Assembly: GCA_014155875.1 (NCBI GenBank)
Contig: JACEFZ010027759.1
Span: 102,203-166,202 of the forward strand
DNA length: 64,000 nt
Reading direction: 5' to 3'
Source: Cepaea nemoralis
Lineage: Eukaryota; Mollusca; Gastropoda; Stylommatophora; Helicidae
The position numbers were made by a program, and so were the translations under genes. Below the pieces are notes generated by a model. That model was not told where the DNA came from, did not search any database, and worked only from the letters and a program-made list of their open reading frames with translations. This document shows positions 56,126-64,000 of this stretch, one piece after another (the stretch's first letter is position 1; the number at the start of each line of letters is the position of its first letter).

Positions 56126-57213
56126 GGTAAAACAATTGACGAGCCATGAGGATGTTCACATTTGTAATGATTATGTCTGTTACCTTGAGGCTACACCGTG
56201 CCGAAAGTTGACACAGCAGATACATAGGGGTTTATATCCCTCATGTGTGAAGTTATAGGGGGAACTTGCGTTGGCTGGCTCCCAGTGCGATTACCAACTG
56301 GATTGAGCATATAGCCACATTCTCTCTAGTCAGTGTGACGATCTTGAATCCATCTTAGAAGGCAAACCCTGCAATGAGAGTAGTGGGTGAGAGCATTCGG
56401 CAACAACTCTGACATACATGGCACACATTATGGGCACATGCCCTCAGTCTAAATTATAACCTTCTATTACAGGTTATCCTACCATCTACCATTTACAAGA
56501 CATTCAGGCATGAGTGCAGATCTGTTGTCAGGCAGCACTTAGAATTGCTTATCTGGGAGATACGGGTTCATGAAGTACCGGTCTTGTCATTCCGTACCCC
56601 TGTTACCAAGTCCTGGTGCCTCCCACACTTCCTCTTCGCACCTCCTATTATATACTGAGTATGTTAACAGGTAAAACAATTGACGAGCCATGAGGATGTT
56701 CACATTTGTAATGATTATGTCTGTTACCTTGAGGCTACACCGTGCCGAAAGTTGACACAGCAGATACATAGGGGTTTATATCCCTCATGTGTGAAGTTAT
56801 AGGGGGGACTTGCGTTGGCTGGCTCCCAGTGCGATTACCAACTGGATTGAGCATATAGCCACATTCTCTCTAGTCAGTGTGACGATCTTGAATCCATCTT
56901 AGAAGGCAAACCCTGCAATAAGAGTAGTGGGTGAGAGCATTCGGCAACAACTCTGACATACATGGCACACATTATGGGCACATGCCCTCAGTCTAAATTA
57001 TAACCTTCTATTACAGGTTACCCTACCATCTACCATTTACAAGACATTCAGGCATGAGTGCAGATCTGTTGTCAGGCAGCACTTAGAATTGCTTATCTGG
57101 GAGATACGGGTTCATGAAGTACCGGTCTTGTCATTCCGTAACCCTGTTACCAAGTCCTGGTGCCTCCCACACTTCCTCTTCACACCTCCTATTATATACT
57201 GAGTATGTTAACA
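56126..57213. repeat. 544-bp tandem duplication
   Basis: Two copies, 56126-56669 and 56670-57213, differing at only a few bases (for example gggggaactt against ggggggactt). Each starts ggtaaaacaattgacgagcc and contains the last remnant of the L1-like unit up to about 56226, then sequence not present in copies A and B. The duplication therefore arose at the edge of copy C. Confidence 0.93.
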
Positions 57214-57270
57214 TGTAAATAGTATCTAAGTGTAGAGGTTTCTCTCATAGAGAACTGTCCATCCGGATAA

Positions 57271-57310
<40 letters not shown>
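57271..57310. repeat. (ATC)n microsatellite
   Basis: About 13 units. Poly-Asp and poly-Met frames here are artefacts. The flanking 57320-57840 stretch shows no gene I can support. Confidence 0.95.
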
Positions 57311-57854
57311 GTTTCTCTTCTTGGATCATTGTCCCAGATCCAAGAGAAACTCTCCTTGTTAACCCCTTCTTCCTGAAAGGCAAAGAGTATTATTATCATT
57401 GTAATGAAAGCATACCTCATGTAGAGGGAGTAAGTCCACCCCCGTTCCCTTACCCCGTTAATTAGTGGTGAGCAAAGTCTTAACGGTTCCACTGGTCTGT
57501 TAGAACCAGTCATTATATATTTAAACTGCTGCAAGCATCCTATCTTATAATTCCTATTGTCTCTCAACGTGTAGAAGAATCCTCCCCCTCATCACCCTAT
57601 CCCAAGTATAGGTGTCCCCAGACAATGAGGATCGAGTAGAGTAAAGTGTAAGAGCAACGTTCCACTCAGAATCAAGATGCACATACATATGCCATCCCTC
57701 CCGAAATCGCGTTGTACCAACACACGCCGGACAATCCAGTGTCGCGCTGACTAAATAACCACTGTCCCAAATGAAGAAATCATCACTACAATGACACTGC
57801 ACATATCAGCAACACATTCCCTTGGGACTAATCAGCACCTTCTTCCCATGGCAT

Positions 57855-57965
57855 GAATCAGCACCATATTCCCATGGAATAAAGCAGCACCACATTCACA
57901 TGGAATCACGCAGCACCACATTCCAATGGAATCACGCAGCACCACATTCCCATGGAATAAAGCAC
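57855..57965. repeat. 26-bp tandem repeat
   Basis: About four units around gcagcaccacattcccatgg, spaced exactly 26 bases. Confidence 0.9.
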
Positions 57966-58202
57966 TGTAACTTGGCTGCTTAACTAATACTCATTATAGA
58001 CTATAATATGCCTTACTAACACTTGTCCTGTCAACTAGAATATAACTAGAGACTATCATTAACTGATATCACAGCAGTTCTACCGCCTTTTCACACATAA
58101 ATGCACATGCTTTGATCTACCAGCTATTATACCTGCAGACTATCACAGGCCTATACTAAAGGAATTCCCGAATTCCACCAGTATTCAAAGATGTACTGTC
58201 TT

Positions 58203-58268
58203 CTTCTTCTTCTTCTTCTTCAGCTTTCCGAGCCATTGAGGTTCTTTGCTGCAAATACAATCTGTAAA
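58203..58268 (-). mobile_element. 66-bp RTE LINE 3' end insertion
   Basis: Consists only of a short CTT run and agccattgaggttctttgct, the last bases of the RTE LINE found at 33996, 42881 and 53379. It is flanked by the 12-base duplication atgtactgtctt (58191-58202 and 58269-58280). This is an extreme 5' truncation and defines the element's 3' end. Confidence 0.9.
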
Positions 58269-58312
58269 ATGTACTGTCTTAACGAGAGAAAAACACAAAC
58301 AAGTCTGCGTCC

Positions 58313-58364
<52 letters not shown>

Positions 58365-58395
58365 CCAGCTAGCTAGCTAGTTAGTTAGTTAGTTG

Positions 58396-58453
<58 letters not shown>
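58313..58453. repeat. (TTAG)n microsatellite, probable LINE tail
   Basis: About 35 TTAG units with a few variants (gccagctagc, ttgg). On the minus strand it is (CTAA)n at the 3' end of the LINE at 58454-60230, so it is best read as that LINE's tail rather than telomeric DNA. Confidence 0.85.
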
Positions 58454-60230
58454 CGAGAGATCATCCTCTTTGAACATCGAACCACTCAGTCCATAAGTGC
58501 TCGGATCCCCTCAGCAAATCCCGCAGCGTGTAGCGGCTAACGACACCAGTTCTGTTTGGTTTATCAATCTTCTTTGGCTTTCTGCATAGTGTTCTTCTTG
58601 TCTGACCACATCTCTTTTAATGTGCTGTTCTCGTAGTCAGACATTGGTTGTAGATTTACAGTCATCACATGGTTCTCGCAAACTTCTTACTTCTCGCAGA
58701 GCATTCAGTATATTAGCCTGGTCGATGGCTCGTCTGCCCTACACAGTAGCCTTACCTGTAAGCCTGTCAGCCTGCTAAATTCCTTGTACACCCATTTGCC
58801 CTGGCATGAAAGTGAAACTTACCTTTGTCAGCCGTGACCGCCCCAGAGACACAAACCACTCCACTGTCTTCGCATCCAACCGATCTCTATCTTCCAGAGC
58901 ATACTATGTGAGTCACTTAGAAAGCTTGCTCGAGTGAACGTAAGTGTCTCGAGCCATGCTATTGCTTTACTTGCTGCCATAACTTCCATAGTCAGATTAC
59001 TTGTGGTCAAAGCAAAAGCACCCCGAAATCCTCCTTCACAATTCTCACTCCAGCCTGAGCCGCAAAAGTCAACGAACTTCTCACGCGTCGAACGACTGAC
59101 CCATCTGTGTAAATGACAGCATCGCCCTTTAAAGAATTCGCGAAGATCAAAGCCTGTACTTCCGCCTCCACGGCAGCCGGATTTTCTTGTCTGCATTTTC
59201 TGTCAAGTTGGGTGCAAAATGAAAAGGACGTACAGAACTCTGTTGACACTTGTATCCACTCATCGCCAGGTTCTAAGTCCTCAAGTGAACACACATGTTA
59301 AAGAATGTCTTCGCCTTGAACCATCCACGACTTTCTTCTTTTTAACCTGCTACTCTTTCTTTACCTTGTTAATTTCTCTATGCTGTGGATGTTGTGTGTT
59401 TGCTTTCACTCTAAAGTAGGCACATGCTCAGGAAATTTGTATTCTGTCCTCCATGGTTGGTAAATCAACCTGCATGCTGTATCTCTTGTACACCCAAGTA
59501 TAATACGCATAACATCGTTCTGTATCCTTTCTATCTGCTTATGGCTGAGTAAGGATCGCCAACGCATACTCACAAACAGAAAGGAACAGACCCTCGTATA
59601 GAAGACATAGATGGCGCTGCTAACATTTTGCCGCCACCATCACCCTCATTGCAGCCAAACCCAGCAAGGCCTTGGTCTATGTGGTCAGTAAAAGCAAGGC
59701 TTCGATCAAAGCGTATCCCCAAGTATTTCATTGCCTGCGTTTTTTTCCACAATCTATAAGTATAGATTTACAGTTGGTGTTTTAGTGTTGGCAATATGGT
59801 TATACAAAGCAAACCATGTCACAGCTACCTTCTTTGGGCTGACCATTGCATCATCCTCACCAAACTAAGTACTTATGCGATTGGGTTATGTTTGTAGTTC
59901 CACAGCAATCCGATCTCTATCCTTACCCTGACGATACACTAACACATCGTCAGCATACGACAATGTCCTCCCCGGTCCTGTAAACTGCTGACTGGTGAGT
60001 CTCACAGTGTATGCGTTGAAAATCCCAGGAGATAATGGTGATCCCTGGCAGGCCAAGATTATTGTTGTTGGTTCAGAAGTCCAACTGCCACATCTAAAAA
60101 CTACTTTCCATTGGAAGATGGCTGCAGAGATCCAATTAAGAAAGAACGGGCTTATCTTGAGTTCAAGAAGAAGCTGAACCATTAAGAAATCCAACGGTAC
60201 TCTGTTGTACGCATTCTCAAGATCAATTGG
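58454..60230 (-). pseudogene. Decayed I-type LINE (reverse transcriptase and RNase H)
   Basis: Minus strand, broken frames. 60194-59886: LKISPFFLNWISAAI, ACQGSPLSPGIFNAYTV, RTLSYADDVLVYRQGKDRD. 59752-59570: MKYLGIRFDRSLAFTDHID. 59294-58828: LEPGDEWIQVSTEF, AVIYTDGSVV, then in another frame TMEVMAASKAIAWLETLTF and LSDSHSMLWK. It resembles the I-type LINE of copies B and C but is more diverged, with a different tail. Confidence 0.85.
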
Positions 60231-60429
60231 TGCAGCATGGTGATTGCCTGATACCCTGAATTATTGTGTGGAAAATTGCTGTTCTTAAACATTTTATTTT
60301 AACGTGGTTGCTAGTATTGTGCTAAACGGTTTAATAAGTGGGTTATGATTGCTAGTTATGTGATATAGGAATTAACTCTGAAACCTGTACTGTTTATCGC
60401 TAGGAAATTAAACCACTTTCACACAGTCT

Positions 60430-61005
60430 GCATTAGGAAACTATTGAAGATTAAATGGCAAGACAAGATCCTAGACACTGAAGTTCTAGAAAGAGCGCCC
60501 ATGCCCAGTATCCACACTCTACTAATAAAGAATCAGATTCGCTGGGCTGGTCACTTAACTCGCATGCCAGGTCACGCTCCATAAACGATTATTTTTTTTT
60601 TTTTTACGGCGAGCTGCGTTATAGTAAACGCTCTCAGGGCAGCCAGAGGAAACGCTTTAAAGACACTGAAAATCTCACTGAACGCTTTTGGAATTCATCT
60701 TGACACCTGGGAGACTGCTGCCAAAGACCGAAATTCGTGGGTACATCATTATGCAATGGTGCATTCACTTGTGAATCAACCAGGACTGCAAGAGCTGTAC
60801 AGAAAAGGCTGGACAGAAAAACCACTGCAAGAGATCCTCCTCCTGGAACGTCAAGCATTCTTTGTCCACATTGTCAAAGAACAATTCGAGACAAAATAGG
60901 CCTTATCAGCCATCTTAGAACTCACGGTTCCATACTCTCAACCCCGCTGGATGAAATAAATGGTCATCATCATTCTTGACGACTAAACGACTAAACTAAA
61001 CTAAA
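60430..61005 (+). pseudogene. LINE C-terminus with a zinc finger, interrupted
   Basis: Plus strand: [35 protein letters not shown], then after a T-rich stretch NALKTLKISLNAFGIHLDTW, ETAAKDRNSWVHHYAM, and after a shift a C-terminal finger CPHCQRTIRDKIGLISHLRTH-type (C-x2-C, H-x3-H). It ends with repeats of ctaaa near 60985-61005. It belongs to the same family as 18789-19535 and shows the family's natural 3' end. Confidence 0.8.
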
Positions 61006-61479
61006 CTATTCTTGATGGACAAACAACATAGGAATTAATACTATTTAACCGTTGCATTGCCATGACTAATCAAGATTAGAACCATTACCCCCTATGAACA
61101 ACAATCACCTTCAAATTAATAAGCTTGTGAGGGTAAAACCGTGGGCAGCTGCTTGTGCGGCTGACTCAGTCACGGGGCTATCAATGTGAGCCGGTGTTGG
61201 ACCGTAATTAACTTCTCTTTGAGGTTGAAAGGGGTGGGGGAATGGTGTAATCGAATCAAATGACTAGTCTCCGTTTGATTTATTTTGAACAGTTCCCAAT
61301 GATGCTGATCGTGGCGTCAAGATATTCAGTTAGTGACATTTTCAACGTCTTCATTTCGGAGGATCTTCCCTGTGTTTTGACAGATATGATTGACACATGT
61401 AATCCCTTAGCATTATTTGAGAAAAGGAGCATCTAATCTACATATCCGTGTTCTGAGACTGGATTTCCACCAATTATGA

Positions 61480-62070
61480 ATGGAGTAAAATTGTTACTGG
61501 CCTCATCCGTATTCGGCGTTCATCATATTCTGCATATATGTTGAAAAGGTATGGGATATAATTCAGCCATATTTTACTCTCTTCTGCACCTCAAATCAGT
61601 TTGATGTTTGGCGTCTACCCTAACAGCTCCTCGTTGTTCATTGTATAATGATTCAATTAAGTTGATTGACTGTGCCGGAGACCGCATATCTATCATGATG
61701 TTCCACGATCTCTAATGTTGAACACAGTCGACGAAACAAGAATGAAGTTCTACATTGTGCTCTCTGTATTTCTCAAAGATGGTTTTATTGTTGAGATTTT
61801 GTTCCTTATTCCTCTGTCCTATCTGGAACCTACCTGTACTTCTTGTCATTCATAGGCCTATTCTTTCTTTCAATGCTCTTCATAATGATTTGCAGGATTT
61901 TGTTAGCACAGTACAATAGTTGGTATACGGTTCTAAATTTCCTTTAATTGGGGGAGAGCTGTAACGTGTTCTCTTCTACTATTTGAGCCAAACAGCATTG
62001 TTCCAGATCTTCAAACATAGTGCTTGAAAAGTAACGACTCTGGCTACTCCTCTTGCGTGGATTTAGTTCT
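61480..62070 (-). pseudogene. Decayed LINE reverse transcriptase fragment
   Basis: The minus strand from about 61790 reads TIFEKYREHNVELHSCFVDC, the block with the first catalytic Asp. Near 61640 it reads LIESLYNEQRGAVRVDAKHQ, as in RTE/Jockey-type reverse transcriptases. Upstream of these the frame is lost. Confidence 0.65.
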
Positions 62071-62834
62071 GTTGGTATATCGTCACAACTTGGTGACTTC
62101 CCTTTCTACGGACTTCGTTTGCTGATCGTCCCCTCTGCCAAATGGTGAATGACATATAATAATAATAACAATAATAATCCTCTGCAGCTCGCTGTCAAGG
62201 TAGAAACAAATGAACAGAATCCAGAAGCAACGTGCCAAAAAGCATCTACGACTAGAAGCCGCTGGCATGTCCGTTACATCAATATTTATTTCTGGTGAAC
62301 AGCTTGTGATAAATATGAATCATAATACTAATAATAATAATCACCATATGTGTACCGTTCCCGTACAGCCGGGAGGGCCGGTACCGTAGCAATAAACATA
62401 ATCACACAGCTGAACCTAACTATTCAAATGCCGATACAATGCCTCACCGCCTAGCGTCGGTTCTAATGCCTCCTATCGGTTGATCGTTCTGTCACCTTGG
62501 CCATTCTCGCCGAGTCCTAATTGATACATTTCTGGCCATCTGTCTGTCCTGACTGAAAGGAATAATGCTTTAATGATCTAGGTCTTCCACCAAGTAGTTC
62601 CTAGCTACCACTACCATCTCCTGAAGGATTGTTGACAATCTTCTCTCCTTTAATAGACTCATGCCGCCTTCCGTGCCGCCAGTCCAAGCTCTACTCCCTG
62701 GTTGCTGAACTACCTTCTCACGTCCCTTAGCGACTTTCTATCCGTTGGTTCGAGATTACTTCTCAGATTCTTTGTGACTTATCCATTATGTCATTCATTC
62801 TGACTCGCTACATGGCACCCCCTCCCCCTTTTTT
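62071..62834. other. No gene recognised
   Basis: Contains small (AAT)n runs near 62157-62175 and 62325-62341. No motif in any frame. Confidence 0.5.
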
Positions 62835-63150
62835 TAAATATTCGGTTGCCTTGAACTCAAGCGTAGTCCATACATGTGCTACTAATTCTAGTGCATTGGG
62901 CTGATTTTTGAGTGTGGATTAGTGGATTAGCTGTCCCTATTACTAGTGTCCATCGCCATCATCCGAACCCATTTCAACTTCAGAGATCAAGTACTTGTAA
63001 TTTACACTCCACCCAGACCCAAGCCACGGACTAGAAGTCAACAGTATAGAACAACTGATCGGTATAGGGGTTAAACCCGCTTCCTCGGCATCAGGACACC
63101 GGATGTTTAAAAACGGGCGCTCTTATTCATTCGGCCATACTGGCCTCTCG
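62835..63150 (-). mobile_element. tRNA-Ser/Leu-like SINE, family 2
   Basis: The minus strand starts gaggccagtatggccgaatg (box A), with gcgggtttaacccctatacc (box B). The body matches 10370-10800 and 22690-22975 down to the gcgtagtccatacatgtgc region. Confidence 0.8.
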
Positions 63151-63340
63151 TATTTCCCTTTACACGAATACTCATGTTTATCTTATTGTTATTTTTATGA
63201 ATTTTTTTAAATATTAGTCAGGTCTTAGTAAGATATGACTGAGCTACTGTATGGCAATGGACGGTACTACTGTTCTTTCTCTTCGCATTTATGTATATTA
63301 CTAGCTGACCCGGACCGGCTTCGCAGAGTCCCTAGCGGGG

Positions 63341-63380
<40 letters not shown>
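63341..63380. repeat. (ATCT)n microsatellite
   Basis: About 10 units, preceded by ctagctgacccggaccgg and cttcgcagagtcc, a string that looks like the end of an interspersed repeat. Confidence 0.93.
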
Positions 63381-63381
<1 letters not shown>

Positions 63382-63726
63382 ATGCTTTTCTCCAGAGTGA
63401 AGACGTGTTTTTGTATCTCTTACTTCCCGGATTATTATTACTGCAAGCTGAATCACCTATCATGGATTTATATCAATGTGCTCGTTGTGATTCTGAGGAT
63501 GTGGTGAAATAGTTTTTAGATTAATACAAGTGTTTATTATCGCAAAAATGTGGGTTATATCTAATATTCATTTCGAGTGATAGTTGAACACTATTAAATT
63601 TCAACCAATCAAGTGCACGAGGCGTGTCAGATACAACCACGGGACCTCAAATTGCCCGCGGCGTGGCTAGATAACAATGCGATTGCTGCGTTCTTCAAGT
63701 TTAGTTAGTCGTAATATTATGCAATA

Positions 63727-64000
63727 ATGTCAGGGGAAGGAGAGTGCTCCGTATTGGAAGTGAATGGTGAAAGGACTCGCTCAGGTTTACGATCGGCTGT
63801 CAATAAAACTTACACACTAAACAAAGAGAGGGCCGTGAAGAATAAGCTATCCAAGTGCATAAATCCCAACGGCCTAGTCGTCAAACACACCAACTCAGGA
63901 CAGTGTGTTACTATTTCCTTCAACAACACACTCTATTATGAGGCATTCCGAACTTGCCTACTCAACTACTACAGGCTTGAACTAATTGAACACAGGCAAG
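63727..64000 (+). CDS. Unrecognised open reading frame running off the right edge
   Basis: An open frame from ATG at 63727 to the end of the window (91 codons, no stop). It starts MSGEGECSVLEVNGERTRSG and includes KNKLSKCINPNGLVVKHTN and LYYEAFRTCLLNYYRLELIE. Codon use and composition are more gene-like than the surroundings, and the preceding 100 bases are more GC-rich. I do not recognise a family. It could be the first exon of a host gene, or ORF1 of a mobile element. The true start is uncertain. Confidence 0.45.
   Translation, partial: MSGEGECSVLEVNGERTRSGLRSAVNKTYTLNKERAVKNKLSKCINPNGLVVKHTNSGQCVTISFNNTLYYEAFRTCLLNYYRLELIEHRQ

Larger units (their letters stand above)
32016..56230. repeat. 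Three-copy tandem segmental duplication
   Basis: Copies: A about 32016-39579, B about 39580-50280, C about 50281-56230 (incomplete). Landmarks repeat in the same order: terminal segment 32016 / 39580 / 50281; tRNA-like SINE 32505 / 41752 / 52450; (CTT)n 33888 / 42572 / 53271; RTE LINE 33996 / 42881 / 53379; L1-like fragment 36790 / 47510 / remnant 56126. The B-to-C step is about 10.7 kb and the A-to-B step about 7.6 kb. The difference is explained by insertions in B (an I-type LINE, the LTR element, a longer CTT tract) and one in A. Identity looks very high outside these. Confidence 0.92.

Noticed and set aside
58313..58453. (TTAG)n as an interstitial telomere
   Set aside because: The unit is four bases, not TTAGGG or TTAGG, and it sits exactly at the 3' end of a LINE, so a LINE tail explains it better.

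Overview
This window reads as nuclear DNA of an animal with a repeat-rich genome. Reasons: spliced genes with very short exons and long introns, non-LTR retrotransposons (LINEs) of several clades, tRNA-derived SINEs, a Penelope-like element with a GIY-YIG endonuclease, Tc1/mariner, hAT and piggyBac remnants, and abundant microsatellites. The repeat mix (I-type LINEs with RNase H, RTE LINEs, Penelope-like elements, several tRNA-SINE families) suggests a lophotrochozoan, perhaps a mollusc; that is inference. There is no prokaryotic gene organisation and no CRISPR array.

Left part (1-30.3 kb, minus strand): hidden in the repeats are nine small coding exons of one host gene that I recognise as PCID2, the PCI-domain subunit of the TREX-2 mRNA-export complex. 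The exons lie at 30286-30321, 23712-23753, 21265-21386, 15516-15581, 12344-12440, 8905-9008, 5056-5131, 2301-2395 and 451-497. All splice phases agree and together they encode about 228 residues from the start codon; the C-terminal part lies off the left edge. The introns hold a 38-bp minisatellite, a mariner with another element inside it, an hAT element that split a SINE, a SINE nested in a SINE, a piggyBac MITE, several decayed LINEs, and one nearly full-length LINE (25.6-29.3 kb) with endonuclease, reverse transcriptase and RNase H.

Middle part (32.0-56.2 kb): a large tandem repeat with three copies, A (about 32.0-39.6 kb), B (39.6-50.3 kb) and C (50.3-56.2 kb, incomplete). Each copy carries, in order, a Penelope-type terminal segment, a tRNA-like SINE, an RTE LINE with a (GAA)n tail (minus), and an L1-like reverse transcriptase fragment (minus). 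A and B then continue into a Penelope-like GIY-YIG fragment and a composite retro-insertion. The copies differ by clean insertions whose empty sites survive in the others: a 555-bp insert only in A, a 1.8-kb LTR-like element (TG...CA, 5-bp duplication) only in B, and an I-type LINE shared by B and C but absent from A. This gives a relative order of events: B and C share a more recent history with each other than either does with A.

Right part (56.2-64 kb): a 544-bp tandem duplication, a 26-bp satellite, a 66-bp RTE tail insertion, further decayed LINEs, a tRNA-like SINE, and an unrecognised reading frame that starts at 63727 and runs off the right edge. Nothing besides the PCID2 exons and possibly that edge frame looks like a working host gene; most other open frames are retroelement debris or translated microsatellites.
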